A stretch of DNA of 64,000 nucleotides from ZC4RG30 sp039917615 (GTDB taxonomy: Bacteria > Pseudomonadota > Gammaproteobacteria > Steroidobacterales > Steroidobacteraceae), in NCBI GenBank assembly GCA_039917615.1, contig JBDSJD010000008.1:1-64000 (forward strand), written 5' to 3'. This document shows, one piece after another, positions 8,160 to 18,299 of this stretch. The notes beneath the pieces are model-generated. The model saw only the letters and a program-made list of their open reading frames with translations. It made no database searches and was not told the DNA's origin. The first letter of the stretch is position 1, and each line of letters opens with the position of its first letter. The position numbers and the translations under genes are program-made.

Positions 8160-9803
8160 TCACAGGCTGGCAGCCGCCGGCAGCTGGGCTGCACAGGTTG
8201 CCCGCGCCGCCTTGATGAAGCCCGTGAATAGCGGATGCCCAGCACGGGGATTGGAGGTGAACTCCGGGTGAAACTGCGTGGCCACAAACCAGGGGTGCCC
8301 GGGCAGCTCGACGATTTCGACCAGTCCGTCACGCGAGAACCCCGAAAACTTGAAGCCGGCCTTGCGGTACTGCTCCAGGTAATTGTTGTTGAACTCGTAG
8401 CGGTGTCGATGCCGCTCGCGGATCACGTCTGCGCCGTACAGCGTGCGGGCCAAGCCGCCCTCGCGCAGTTCGATTTCCTGCGCGCCGAGGCGCATCGTGC
8501 CGCCGAGTTCCGAACCCTCGCTGCGCTGTTGCGCGCCACGGGCCTGGTCCTGCCACTCTGTGATCATGGCGATCACCGGATGCGGCGTGGCGCGATCGAA
8601 TTCGGTGCTATGCGCGCCGGCAAGCCCCAGCACATTGCGACCGTATTCGATCACCGCGACCTGCATGCCAAGGCAGATGCCGAGGTATGGGATCTGCTTT
8701 TCGCGCGCGAAGCGCACCGCGTGGATCTTGCCCTCGATGCCGCGTTCGCCGAAACCACCTGGTACCAGGATGGCATCCATACCCTCCAGGCAGTCGGTGC
8801 CCCGCAACTCGATATCAGTGGACTCTATGAAGTGCACGTTTACGCGGGTGCGCGATTTGAGGCCGGCATGGGTCAGCGCCTCGTTGAGCGAGATGTAGGA
8901 ATCGCGCATCTGCACGTACTTGCCGACCATGGCGATATCGACCACGGCATCCTGATGTGCCTTGGCCTGCACCACCTGCTGCCATGCCGACAGATCAGCT
9001 GGTGGCACGTCCAGGTGCAGCCGACGGACCACGATCTCGTCGAGCGCCTGCTCATGCAGCAACATCGGAATTTTGTAGATATCGTCGGCATCCACGGCAC
9101 TGATGACCGCGCGCTCTTCCACATTGGTGAACAACGCGATCTTGCGGCGATGCTCGTCGGGAATCGTATCTTTGCAGCGGCACAGCAGGATGTCCGGCTG
9201 GATCCCGATGCCACGCAGCTCTTTCACCGAATGCTGCGTCGGCTTGGTCTTGATCTCCGAACCGCCCACGATCGGCACCAGCGTCAGGTGCATGTAGATG
9301 CAGCTCTCGCGGCCCAGCTCCACGCCCATCTGGCGGATGGCCTCCAGGAATGGCAGCGATTCGATGTCGCCGACCGTGCCGCCTATTTCCACCATGCAGA
9401 CGTCGGCATCGCCCGCACCGAGCTTGATGCTGCGCTTGATCTCGTCGGTGATATGCGGAATGACTTGCACCGTTGCGCCGAGGTAGTCACCGCGGCGTTC
9501 GCGCGCGATCACGCGTTCATAGATGCGACCGGTGGTGAAATTGCTGTGTCGGCCGGTGGTGGTGCTGACAAAGCGCTCGTAGTGTCCGAGGTCCAGATCC
9601 GACTCGGTGCCGTCGGTGGTAACGAACACTTCACCGTGCTGGAAAGGACTCATGGTGCCCGGATCCACATTGATGTAGGGATCGAGCTTGACCATGGAGA
9701 TCTTCAGGCCCCGAGCCTCGAGAATGGCGCCCAGCGAAGCCGCCGCAATGCCTTTTCCCAAAGATGAAACCACGCCACCGGTGACGAAAACAAAACGGGT
9801 CAT
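8160..9803 (-). CDS. pyrG: CTP synthase
   Basis: The 547-residue enzyme aminates UTP to CTP using glutamine. The N-terminal synthetase domain starts MTRFVFVTGGVVSSLGKG (ATG at 9803; an in-frame start 12 codons upstream is less typical). The class I glutamine amidotransferase domain in the second half shows the nucleophile motif GICLGMQ and the His/Glu of QFHPEF. The pyrG-kdsA-eno order is the common gammaproteobacterial one. Confidence 0.97.
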   Translation of the reverse strand: MTRFVFVTGGVVSSLGKGIAAASLGAILEARGLKISMVKLDPYINVDPGTMSPFQHGEVFVTTDGTESDLDLGHYERFVSTTTGRHSNFTTGRIYERVIARERRGDYLGATVQVIPHITDEIKRSIKLGAGDADVCMVEIGGTVGDIESLPFLEAIRQMGVELGRESCIYMHLTLVPIVGGSEIKTKPTQHSVKELRGIGIQPDILLCRCKDTIPDEHRRKIALFTNVEERAVISAVDADDIYKIPMLLHEQALDEIVVRRLHLDVPPADLSAWQQVVQAKAHQDAVVDIAMVGKYVQMRDSYISLNEALTHAGLKSRTRVNVHFIESTDIELRGTDCLEGMDAILVPGGFGERGIEGKIHAVRFAREKQIPYLGICLGMQVAVIEYGRNVLGLAGAHSTEFDRATPHPVIAMITEWQDQARGAQQRSEGSELGGTMRLGAQEIELREGGLARTLYGADVIRERHRHRYEFNNNYLEQYRKAGFKFSGFSRDGLVEIVELPGHPWFVATQFHPEFTSNPRAGHPLFTGFIKAARATCAAQLPAAASL

Positions 9804-9884
9804 GGGAAGTGCACCGCCGGAAAATGATAAGGGGGCCAAACCGCTCGCGCGAGTCCGGCTACGACGGGCAGACAGGCTATCAAA

Positions 9885-11195
9885 TCAGCGCAGTTCCCGC
9901 CAGAAAATTCGCCCGCGCCTGACGCTGTGTACGGTGCTTCTCAAGTCTTCCGTAAGCCACAGATCAGCAATGGCAAGCGGTCGGTGCGCCGCCTTTCTGC
10001 CTGCGGCGAAGATCAATGGCAGACGCTCGCGCTGCCAGTCTGGTACGCCCAGCTCCTGCATGAGTTTGCGAAGCGCACGTCCGGCCGGGACTGACGGGTA
10101 CTGCACCAACAGGCGTTGCGGCAGTCGCGCCAGATCCAGATCGCCGTGGCTACCGGCAACAATCTCCAGTCGCCCGCCTGCCAACTGCAGGGCGCCGCGC
10201 CGCCATGACCAGCGTTGGATGCGGCAAGGTGAGGCGTCGCGCCGTTGCGATCGCAGTTCCAGAACCAGGCGGCCGGCGTGACGCCGCACCAGAAATTCTG
10301 GCAGACGCAGTTCCGGCCGGGCGTCAGGACGCGCGTCCATCAGCACGGCGATCTGCTCGATATGACGCAGTTCCGGTACCTGCAGACCCTGGTCGGCAAT
10401 CCACAAACGCAGCACTGCTGCGCGCCGCGCCGGCGGCCAACGACGCAGCACGGCAATTTCCAGATCCGGTCCATCGACTGCGGCTTCCAGATCGCGCCGA
10501 GCCGACTGGGAGAGCGCGGCGGCAGCCACGGCACAATGTCCGGCGCTGCGGCTCGCGGTCCTGGCGACGGCCGGCCAGCGCTCGCGCAGCAAAGGCAGCA
10601 CGCGGGCGCGCAGGTAGTTGCGATCGAATCGCAGCTGTTCATTGCTGGGATCGTCCCGCCACGACAGCTGGTGCCGAGCTGCATAGGCTGTGAGCTGCCC
10701 GCGTTCCAGATTCAGCAGCGGTCGTAACAGCAGAGTGCTGCCGAAAGCCGCTGCCTGGGGCATGGCCGCAAGACCTGCGGGTCCTGCGCCGCGCAGCAGC
10801 GCCAGCAGCAGGGTCTCCAGCTGATCGTCTGCATGCTGCGCCGTCAGCAACAACTCGCCGGGCAACAGCGCGTCGGCCAGCGCTGCGTAGCGGGCCGTTC
10901 GCGCCGCCTCCTCCACCGACTCGCCGCCTGCCAACCGCACGTGTGCCTTGATCACAGTCAAAGGCACCTTCCAGTCGCGGGCAGTGCTGCGGCAGAAACG
11001 GCGAAAGTCGGCGGCGGCCGCCTGCAGGCCATGATCTACATGCACTGCGCGCAAGCTCAACTGCGTGGGCAGGCGGCGTCGTGCCTGCATGAGGATGTGC
11101 AGCAGCACCGTCGAATCCAGACCGCCTGACCAGGCCACCGTACAATGCAGGCGCCGCTGCGGATCGCGGGCCAGCTCGCGAATGCGATGCAGCAC
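9885..11195 (-). CDS. tilS: tRNA(Ile)-lysidine synthase
   Basis: The 436-residue ATP-dependent enzyme attaches lysine to C34 of the AUA-reading tRNA-Ile. The PP-loop SGGLDSTV is at residues 23-30, VHVDHGL follows, and the HADDQLETLLLALLRG block is typical of TilS. A substrate-binding domain and a C-terminal TilS-C domain (TVHSVRRGRIFWRELR end) are present. It lies 11 bp after accA, as in related genomes, with 81 bp separating it from pyrG. Confidence 0.95.
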   Translation of the reverse strand: MLHRIRELARDPQRRLHCTVAWSGGLDSTVLLHILMQARRRLPTQLSLRAVHVDHGLQAAAADFRRFCRSTARDWKVPLTVIKAHVRLAGGESVEEAARTARYAALADALLPGELLLTAQHADDQLETLLLALLRGAGPAGLAAMPQAAAFGSTLLLRPLLNLERGQLTAYAARHQLSWRDDPSNEQLRFDRNYLRARVLPLLRERWPAVARTASRSAGHCAVAAAALSQSARRDLEAAVDGPDLEIAVLRRWPPARRAAVLRLWIADQGLQVPELRHIEQIAVLMDARPDARPELRLPEFLVRRHAGRLVLELRSQRRDASPCRIQRWSWRRGALQLAGGRLEIVAGSHGDLDLARLPQRLLVQYPSVPAGRALRKLMQELGVPDWQRERLPLIFAAGRKAAHRPLAIADLWLTEDLRSTVHSVRRGRIFWRELR

Positions 11196-11206
11196 GGACT
11201 CAGGGG

Positions 11207-12172
11207 TCAGACCTTGCTCTCCGTAAATACACCGAAGGCGGCCAGGCGCCGCCCGCGCTCGGCAACCAGCTTTGCGGCAGACAAGGCGCCCAAAGCATTC
11301 AGGTGGCGCAACAGCGCCGCTCGCACCGACTGCGCCATGGCTTCAGGATTACGATGCGCACCGCCCAGCGGTTCGGTCAGCACCTCGTCGACCAGCTTGA
11401 GCGCCGACAGGCGCTCAGCGGTGATTCCCATGGCATCTGCGGCGGCCTCCTTCTTGTCGGCGCTCTTCCACAGAATGGACGCGCAGCCCTCGGGCGAAAT
11501 CACCGAATAGACCGCGTATTGCAGCATCACCAACCGGTCGCAGACGCCAATTGCCAGCGCACCGCCCGACCCTCCCTCGCCAATCACCACACTCACGATC
11601 GGCACCTCGAGCGTGGCCATCTCGAACAGGTTGCGGGCAATCGCCTCGCTCTGACCCCGTTCCTCACTGCTGATACCAGGATAGGCCCCCGGCGTGTCGA
11701 TGAAAGTCACCACCGGCAAGCCGAAACGCTCAGCCGTGCGCATCAGCCGCAATGCCTTGCGATAGCCCTCTGGTTTGGGCATGCCATAGTTGCGTCGCAC
11801 ACGTTCTTTGGTGTCGCGTCCCTTCTGCTGGCCAATGACCATGATGGGCTGCCCGTCCAGTCGCGCCATGCCACCGACAATGGCCAGATCATCGCCGTAC
11901 ATCCGGTCGCCATGCAGTTCGGAAAAATCCGTGCACAGCATGTTGATGTAGTCCAGCGTATAGGGTCGCCGCGGATGCCGTGCCAGCTGCGTGATCTGCC
12001 AGGGGGTCAGCGCTGCGAAAATAGTGGTGGTGAGCTGACGGCTTTTCTTCTCGAGGCGCGCGATCTCCTCGGCGATATTGACCCTGGAGTCGGAAGTGAC
12101 ATGCCCCAACTCCTCGATCTTCGCTTCCAGCTCAGCGATCGGCTGCTCGAATTCCAGGAAACTGACTGCCAT
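11207..12172 (-). CDS. accA: Acetyl-CoA carboxylase carboxyltransferase subunit alpha
   Basis: The 321-residue subunit works with AccD to carboxylate acetyl-CoA, the first committed step of fatty-acid synthesis. The ATG at 12172 gives the canonical MAVSFLEFEQPIAELEAKIE start; an open extension upstream overlaps dnaE. Conserved blocks include HPRRPYTLDYI, FSELHGDRMYGDD, IDTPGAYPGI and the oxyanion-type GEGGSGGALAIG. It sits between dnaE and tilS as in E. coli-type clusters. Confidence 0.97.
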   Translation of the reverse strand: MAVSFLEFEQPIAELEAKIEELGHVTSDSRVNIAEEIARLEKKSRQLTTTIFAALTPWQITQLARHPRRPYTLDYINMLCTDFSELHGDRMYGDDLAIVGGMARLDGQPIMVIGQQKGRDTKERVRRNYGMPKPEGYRKALRLMRTAERFGLPVVTFIDTPGAYPGISSEERGQSEAIARNLFEMATLEVPIVSVVIGEGGSGGALAIGVCDRLVMLQYAVYSVISPEGCASILWKSADKKEAAADAMGITAERLSALKLVDEVLTEPLGGAHRNPEAMAQSVRAALLRHLNALGALSAAKLVAERGRRLAAFGVFTESKV

Positions 12173-12212
12173 TGGCCTTGGGGTGCCTTGCGGTGGTGAA
12201 AGTGGCGGAAGG

Positions 12213-15200
12213 TTAGTGGGCCGATGCCGTGCCGTGCAAGCCACCGCCCGCCACCCCTGCAGGGAGGTCATAAAGCAGCTGCAGGCCTTCGCGCCCGACC
12301 AGAGTTTCCAGTTCATCGATCAAGGTGGGAGTGGGCCGTATCGCCCAGTCTGCACCCAGCGCCAGCGTGCACCGGGCCTGGTTACCGCGATACCGAACCA
12401 GCACTTCGCAGGGCCCGGGGCCGGAGGTGCGCAGTACCGATTGCAGCCGGGTAAGGAAGGTGCCGGAGGCATCGCGTGCGGTGTCCGGCCAACGCAACAC
12501 CAGGCGTCGCGCCTGTTTCTCGCGCATGGAATCCAGCAGCGTGATGCGCTTGCCGGCAATGCGCCAGGCATTGCTGAAATCATCGAAGCGCAGATTGCCC
12601 TCTACCAGCACCACGGCATCCCGCACCAGCAGGTCGCGATACAGCGTGGCCTGTTCCTCGAACAGGGTCACCTCGATACGTCCGGTGCGGTCATCGAGCA
12701 CCAGGCTCGTGCGGTTGTTGCGCTTGCGCAGTTCATAGATCAGGCCGGCGGCGCTCACCTGACGACCACCGTTGAAGCGCGGCCCCTCGCCGGCCGCCGG
12801 CGCGCGTTCGCTGATCAGGTCGGCGAGCCGACCCGTGACCAGCCGCGGCAGGTCGGATTCAAATCGCTGGATCGGATGACCGGTGAGAAACAATCCCAGT
12901 GTCTCCCGCTCACCGGCCAGTCGCAGGCTTTCCGGCCACTCCGGCAGCTGGGCAGGCTTGACCTGCACTGCCGCGCCGCCGCCAAACAGGTCGTCCTGAC
13001 CTGCGGCGCTGTCACGCGTCGCCTGCTCACCACGATGAACTGCTGCATCCAGGGAGGCCATCAGCGTCGCCCGATTCATGCCCATTCCATCCAGACTTCC
13101 CGCGCGGATCAATGCCTCGAGCAGACGGCGGTTGACCCGCGCCAGATCGATGCGCTGGCAAAGCTCGTCAAGGGTTGCAAAAGGACCGCCGCGCTCACGT
13201 TCCTGCACCAGGGCTTCGACTGCCTGCGCACCGACGCCGCGCACAGCGCCCAACCCGTAGCGAATCACCTTGTCGCCAGCTGCGGTGAAATCATGGCCGG
13301 AAGTGTTCACATCAGGCGGCAACACCGAAAGGCCCATGCGGGCGCATTCATCAACAAGCGTCACCACTTTGTCGGTGTCGTCGAGGTCGGCGGACATTAC
13401 CGCCGCCATGAAGGCCGCGGGATAGTGTGTCTTGAGCCAGGCGGTCTGATACGACAGCACCGCATACGCCGCTGAGTGCGACTTGTTGAAACCGTAGCCG
13501 GCGAATTTCTCGATGAGATCGAAGATCCACGCCGCCTGCCTGCCATCGATGCCGCGCGCCACGGCGCCGTCGACGAATCCATTGCGCTGCTGGGCCATCT
13601 CCTCGGCCTTCTTCTTGCCCATCGCGCGGCGCAGCAGGTCAGCGCCGCCCAGCGTGTAGCCGGACAGCACCTGCGCGATCTGCATCACCTGTTCCTGGTA
13701 GAGGATGACACCGTAGGTTGCTTCCAGCACCGGCTTGAGCGAGGGGTGCAGGTAGTCGATGGCCGCGCCGGTGGTGCTGTGCTTGCGGGCGATGAAATCG
13801 TCGACCATGCCGGACTGCAGCGGCCCGGGGCGGAATAGCGCCACCAATGCCACCACGTCCCCAAAACGATCGGGCCTGAGGCGCCGGATCAGATCTTTCA
13901 TGCCGCGCGATTCCAGCTGAAACACCGCTGTGGTGTGACCCGTTTTCATCAGCTCGTAGGTGGCGGCATCGGTCATGGGCAGATGCGCCATGTCGAGCGG
14001 CGCAGCTGCACGTTCGGGCAGCGCATTGATGATCTTCACCGCGCGATCGATGATGGTCAGGGTGCGCAGGCCCAGGAAATCGAACTTCACCAGGCCCGCT
14101 GCTTCCACATCGTCCTTGTCGAACTGCGTGACCACGTTGCTGCTGCCGGCTTCACAGTAGAGCGGTGTGAAATCCGTCAACACCGACGGCGCAATGACCA
14201 CGCCGCCCGCATGCGTGCCCGCATTGCGGGTCAGGCCCTCCAGCGCCAACGCCAGTTCCATCAGCGTGCGCACTTCGTCATCGGTCTTGTTGAGCTTGGC
14301 GAGCTCCGGCTCTTTCTCCAGCGCCTGTTCCAGCGTGATGCCAAGTTCGTTGGGAATCAGCTTCGCAATGCGATCAACAAACCCGAACGGGTGCCCCAGC
14401 ACCCGCCCCACGTCGCGCACGGCTGCCTTCGCCGCCATCGTGCCGTAAGTGATGATCTGCGATACGCGCTCGCGACCGTAACGGTCGGAGACATAGGCAA
14501 TCACGCGGTCGCGGCCCTCCATGCAGAAGTCGACGTCGAAGTCCGGCATGGATACGCGTTCGGGGTTCAGGAAGCGCTCAAACAGCAGGTCGTGCTCGAT
14601 GGGATCAAGATCCGTGATGCCGAGCACCCATGCCACCAGTGAGCCGGCGCCGGAACCACGCCCAGGGCCCACCGGCACGCCGTTCTCGCGCGCCCAGCGG
14701 ATGAAGTCAGCCACGATGAGGAAGTAACCGGCAAAGCCCATCGAACAGATGACGTCGAGTTCGCGTGTCAGCCGCGCGCTGTACACTTCCGGCGCTTCGG
14801 TAACATCGCTCGCCGCCTTGGCCGCCATGCGCGCGCCCAGGCCTGCTGCTGCCGTGATGCGGATATAGTCTTCCGCGGGGCTACCGTCGGGCACGGGGAA
14901 TACCGGCAGCCGGCTCGCACCGAGCTTCAACGGCAGGCTGCAGCGCCGGGCAATCTCCAGACTGTTGGCAAGGGCCTCGGGCATGTCTGCGAACAGCTCG
15001 GTCATCTGCGCAGGCGTGCGCAGGAACTGCTCGCGCGTGTAACGCCGCTTGCGCGCCGCATCGGCCAGCAGGGCCCGCTCACGGATACACACGCGCGCCT
15101 CGTGCGCTTCGTAGTCACTCTGTTTCAGGAAGCGCACGTCGTTGGTGGCCACCACGGGGACATCGCATTCGGCCGCGAGTGCTGCGGCTGCGCCGACGTA

Positions 15201-15740
15201 GTCGGCATCCGTGACCCGCCCAACCCGCTGCAGTTCGACGTAGTAGCGGTCGCCCAGCAGCGTCTTCCAGTCAAGCAGCAATCGGCGCGCCATGGCCGGT
15301 CGGCCAGTGAGCAATGCGCGGCCCACGTCGCCCTCCCAACCGCCAGACAGCGCGATCAGGCCCTGCAGGACATCGGCAGTCAGCCAGGCGCGATCAATCA
15401 CCGGTGGGGTCTGGCGCTCGTCCTGCAGATAGGCACGCGAAACCAGTCGTGACAGGTTCAGATAGCCGACTTCGCTCTGGCACAGCAGCGTCAGTCGGGC
15501 CGCGTCCCGATCGGAGCCATCGTGAATCCACAGGTCGATACCGATGACCGGCTTGATGCCGGCGGCGAGGGCCGCGCGGTAGAACTTGACCATCGCAAAC
15601 AGGTTGCACTCGTCGGTAACGGCGATGGCGGGCATGCCCTGCGCCGCCGTCGCAGCCATCAGCTCGGGCACGCGTACCACGCTGTCGACCAGCGAGTACT
15701 CGGTATGAACCCTTAAATGAACAAAATTCTGCGAGCTCAT
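12213..15740 (-). CDS. dnaE: DNA polymerase III subunit alpha
   Basis: The 1175-residue replicative polymerase is close to the E. coli length (1160). In order: N-terminal PHP domain (FVHLRVHTEYSLVDS), palm with the catalytic PDFDVDF at 399-405, GPGRGSGAGSLVAWVLGITD at about 358-377, fingers, tandem helix-hairpin-helix (YGLGAVRGVGAQAVEAL) and an OB fold (AGLIYELRKRNNRTSLVLDD). The start overlaps the rnhB stop by 4 bp. This is the housekeeping DnaE1, not the error-prone paralogue, judging from length and context. Confidence 0.98.
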   Translation of the reverse strand: MSSQNFVHLRVHTEYSLVDSVVRVPELMAATAAQGMPAIAVTDECNLFAMVKFYRAALAAGIKPVIGIDLWIHDGSDRDAARLTLLCQSEVGYLNLSRLVSRAYLQDERQTPPVIDRAWLTADVLQGLIALSGGWEGDVGRALLTGRPAMARRLLLDWKTLLGDRYYVELQRVGRVTDADYVGAAAALAAECDVPVVATNDVRFLKQSDYEAHEARVCIRERALLADAARKRRYTREQFLRTPAQMTELFADMPEALANSLEIARRCSLPLKLGASRLPVFPVPDGSPAEDYIRITAAAGLGARMAAKAASDVTEAPEVYSARLTRELDVICSMGFAGYFLIVADFIRWARENGVPVGPGRGSGAGSLVAWVLGITDLDPIEHDLLFERFLNPERVSMPDFDVDFCMEGRDRVIAYVSDRYGRERVSQIITYGTMAAKAAVRDVGRVLGHPFGFVDRIAKLIPNELGITLEQALEKEPELAKLNKTDDEVRTLMELALALEGLTRNAGTHAGGVVIAPSVLTDFTPLYCEAGSSNVVTQFDKDDVEAAGLVKFDFLGLRTLTIIDRAVKIINALPERAAAPLDMAHLPMTDAATYELMKTGHTTAVFQLESRGMKDLIRRLRPDRFGDVVALVALFRPGPLQSGMVDDFIARKHSTTGAAIDYLHPSLKPVLEATYGVILYQEQVMQIAQVLSGYTLGGADLLRRAMGKKKAEEMAQQRNGFVDGAVARGIDGRQAAWIFDLIEKFAGYGFNKSHSAAYAVLSYQTAWLKTHYPAAFMAAVMSADLDDTDKVVTLVDECARMGLSVLPPDVNTSGHDFTAAGDKVIRYGLGAVRGVGAQAVEALVQERERGGPFATLDELCQRIDLARVNRRLLEALIRAGSLDGMGMNRATLMASLDAAVHRGEQATRDSAAGQDDLFGGGAAVQVKPAQLPEWPESLRLAGERETLGLFLTGHPIQRFESDLPRLVTGRLADLISERAPAAGEGPRFNGGRQVSAAGLIYELRKRNNRTSLVLDDRTGRIEVTLFEEQATLYRDLLVRDAVVLVEGNLRFDDFSNAWRIAGKRITLLDSMREKQARRLVLRWPDTARDASGTFLTRLQSVLRTSGPGPCEVLVRYRGNQARCTLALGADWAIRPTPTLIDELETLVGREGLQLLYDLPAGVAGGGLHGTASAH

Positions 15741-16333
15741 GTTGGAATTAAATCAAGCGCCTCACGCACGGGTGCGAAACTGCGTCGGTGCTGGGGCGAT
15801 GGTCCCAATCGGGCCAGTGCCGCCAGATGATCGGGCGTAGCGTACCCCTTGTGGGCAGCGAGCTGATACCCCGGATAGGCCAGCTCAAGCGAGGGCATGA
15901 GCGCGTCACGAGCGTGCTTGGCGAGAATCGACGCCGCACTAATGGCAGCAATGCTTGCGTCACCTCCGACCACGGCCTCGACCCGATCACAACAGTCCGC
16001 AATCTGCGGGATGCAATTGCCATCCACCTGCACCAGCGACGGCCTTATTGAAAGACCAGCCACTGCGCGGCGCATGGCCAGCAGGGTCGCGCCAAGGATA
16101 TTGAGGCAATCGATTTCTTCGACATCGGCCCAGGCCACCTGCCAGGCCAGGGCACGCTCGCAGATCTGCGTCGCCAGCAGCTCACGGCGCGCCGCAGTTA
16201 ACTGCTTGGAGTCGCGCAACCCGTCAATGGGACGCCGTGGATCAAGAATGACGGCTGCCGCATAAACAGGACCCGCCAAGGGCCCGCGCCCGGCCTCGTC
16301 GACACCCGCAATGTAGACCGTCAGGGTGTTCAT
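15737..16333 (-). CDS. rnhB: Ribonuclease HII
   Basis: The 198-residue endonuclease cleaves RNA in RNA/DNA hybrids and at embedded ribonucleotides. The catalytic Asp12-Glu13 pair is in GVDEAGRGPLAGPV; LRDSKQL and the later ASILAKHARD block supply the remaining acidic residues. It overlaps dnaE by 4 bp downstream and lpxB by 4 bp upstream, so lpxB-rnhB-dnaE looks translationally coupled. Confidence 0.97.
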   Translation of the reverse strand: MNTLTVYIAGVDEAGRGPLAGPVYAAAVILDPRRPIDGLRDSKQLTAARRELLATQICERALAWQVAWADVEEIDCLNILGATLLAMRRAVAGLSIRPSLVQVDGNCIPQIADCCDRVEAVVGGDASIAAISAASILAKHARDALMPSLELAYPGYQLAAHKGYATPDHLAALARLGPSPQHRRSFAPVREALDLIPT

Positions 16334-17505
16334 GCAGAACCAGATGCCGTGCCGTAACGGCTGGCCAGCAAGTCCATCACCACCTGCGCAGCACGCGTCG
16401 CGCCGCCCTGCCGCAGCTGCAGATGGATCAACCTGAAGCGCTGCCGCAGATATTCCCGACGCGACGTGTCGAGCAGGGTTTCGCGCAGGGCTGCCGCCAA
16501 CGCCACCGGCGTCACGCCCCGCTGAAAGAATTCCGGTACCAGCGTTTCTTCCGCCAACAGGTTGGGCAGCGAGAAATTCCTGACCTTCATCAGTCCCAGA
16601 TCACGGGCGATAAAGGCAGTAATGGGCGCAAAGCGATAGGCCACCACCATTGGGCAACCATACAGCAGCGCCTGCAGCGTTGCGGTGCCGGAGGTCACCA
16701 GCGCCGCATCCGCGGCCGCGAACACTTCATGGGCCCGCTGCTCCACGAGCTGGATTTGGGCCCCCGCTGCATGTACCTGCTGCCTGAAGACCGCACCTAC
16801 CCGCACGGACGCCAGCGGCGCCACAAAGTGCAATGGCCCCGTCACAAGTTCCCGCAACTGCCGGGTTGCAGCTACGAAATCCGCACCGAGCCTGCCAACT
16901 TCACCCAGGCGGCTACCGGGCAATACGGCCACTACGCACACATCATCGGCAATGCCAAGAGCCTGCCGCGCGGCCTGCCGATCAGCATTCAGCGGAATCT
17001 GGTCAGCCAGCGGGTGGCCCACGAACTCAGCGCGCACTGGCTGATCCTCATAGGCCGCAGGCTCGAACGGCAGCAGACACAGCACGGCATCGACTGCCGC
17101 TGCGATCTTCTGCACTCTTCCCCTGCGCCAGGCCCAGACCTGCGGGCTGACATACTGCACGGTGATGCAACCGCGCCGCCGCATGCGCAGCGCAAGGCCG
17201 ATATTGAAGGCAGGAGAATCGATGCCGATGAAGACATCGATGCGGCGTTCCTGAAAGATGCGCAGCAGCCGGGCACGCAGGCGCAACAATCGCGGCAGAT
17301 GACGTAGCGGTTCTACGAGCCCCATGACGGCCAGTTCTTCTGAAGATCCAAGCGGCTCACAACCTGCGGCACGCATTTGCTCGCCGGCAAGCCCAATGAA
17401 CTCAACCGCGGGCAGCTTCTCGGTCAACGCCTCGATGAGCGCCGCGCCCAGCAGATCGCCGGAAGCCTCGCCGGCTACCACTCCGATGCGAAGCGGTTTG
17501 ACCAT
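16330..17505 (-). CDS. lpxB: Lipid-A-disaccharide synthase
   Basis: The 391-residue glycosyltransferase joins UDP-diacylglucosamine and lipid X to form the lipid A disaccharide at the inner face of the inner membrane. The ATG at 17505 gives MVKPLRIGVVAGEASGDLLG; the 24 upstream in-frame codons overlap lpxA and are not family-like. Other markers: IGIDSPAFN, TVQYVSPQVWAWRRGR, FEPAAY and VTSGTATLQALLYGCPMVV. Confidence 0.96.
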   Translation of the reverse strand: MVKPLRIGVVAGEASGDLLGAALIEALTEKLPAVEFIGLAGEQMRAAGCEPLGSSEELAVMGLVEPLRHLPRLLRLRARLLRIFQERRIDVFIGIDSPAFNIGLALRMRRRGCITVQYVSPQVWAWRRGRVQKIAAAVDAVLCLLPFEPAAYEDQPVRAEFVGHPLADQIPLNADRQAARQALGIADDVCVVAVLPGSRLGEVGRLGADFVAATRQLRELVTGPLHFVAPLASVRVGAVFRQQVHAAGAQIQLVEQRAHEVFAAADAALVTSGTATLQALLYGCPMVVAYRFAPITAFIARDLGLMKVRNFSLPNLLAEETLVPEFFQRGVTPVALAAALRETLLDTSRREYLRQRFRLIHLQLRQGGATRAAQVVMDLLASRYGTASGSA

Positions 17506-17519
17506 GCTGTCCTTTTGCG

Positions 17520-18293
17520 TCAGCGCGCCAGGCTGCGCGTCGACTGCGAAATGAAATCCACCAGGATGGTCAGGCAATCGTGTTCGGCCGCCATCTCGCG
17601 CAGCTGCGCCACCGCCTCTTCCAGCCTGAGTTCGCTGCGATACAGCACCCGGTAGGCGTTGCGGATGGCCCGGATCTGCTCTTCACTGAAACCGCGCCGC
17701 TTGAGTCCTTCTATGTTGGCCGAGCGTGGCTCGGCGGGATGTCCGGTGGCAAGCACATACGGCGGAATGTCGCGGATCACCGAAGTGTTATTGCCGATGA
17801 AGGCATGCGCACCAATCCGGCAGAACTGATGCGATCCGGCGAAACCACCCATGATGACCCAGTCGCCGAGCTCCACGTGGCCGGCCAGATTCACTGCGTT
17901 GGAGAGGATGATGTTGTCGCCAAGCACGCAGTCGTGCGCGATGTGCGTGTATGCCAGCAGCAGGTTGTCATTGCCGATGCGGGTTTCCCCGATGCCGGTG
18001 ACCGTGCCGCGATTCACGGTCACATATTCGCGGAAAACATTTCTGTCGCCGATCAGCAGCCGCGTTTCTTCGCCCTGGTATTTCTTGTCCTGCGGCGCCT
18101 CGCCGATGGATGCGAACTGGAATACCTTGTTGCCGGCTCCTATCACGGTGGGGCCGTTGATCACGACATGCGGACCGATCCAGCTGCCCGGCCCGATGCT
18201 CACCTGCGGTCCGATGACAGCAAACGGCCCGATTGCGACCCCGTCCGCGATCTGCGCGTCAGGCGAGACAACTGCGCGTGGGTCGATGCTCAC
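17520..18293 (-). CDS. lpxA: UDP-N-acetylglucosamine acyltransferase
   Basis: The 257-residue acyl-ACP-dependent O-acyltransferase catalyses the first step of lipid A synthesis. It is a left-handed beta-helix built of hexapeptide repeats (VVSPDAQIADGVAIGPFAVI and following). The catalytic His region lies in YTHIAHDCVLGDN, and the C-terminal helical domain begins near GLKRRGFSEEQIRAI. It is 6 bp after fabZ. Confidence 0.97.
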   Translation of the reverse strand: MSIDPRAVVSPDAQIADGVAIGPFAVIGPQVSIGPGSWIGPHVVINGPTVIGAGNKVFQFASIGEAPQDKKYQGEETRLLIGDRNVFREYVTVNRGTVTGIGETRIGNDNLLLAYTHIAHDCVLGDNIILSNAVNLAGHVELGDWVIMGGFAGSHQFCRIGAHAFIGNNTSVIRDIPPYVLATGHPAEPRSANIEGLKRRGFSEEQIRAIRNAYRVLYRSELRLEEAVAQLREMAAEHDCLTILVDFISQSTRSLAR

Positions 18294-18299
18294 TCGCCC

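Noticed and set aside
8235..9767. 510-codon plus-strand frame opposite pyrG
   Set aside because: It is the antisense shadow of a highly conserved CTP synthase gene in G+C-rich DNA and shows no recognisable motif.
12078..13475. 465-codon plus-strand frame opposite accA and dnaE
   Set aside because: Antisense to two essential genes, with no family resemblance.
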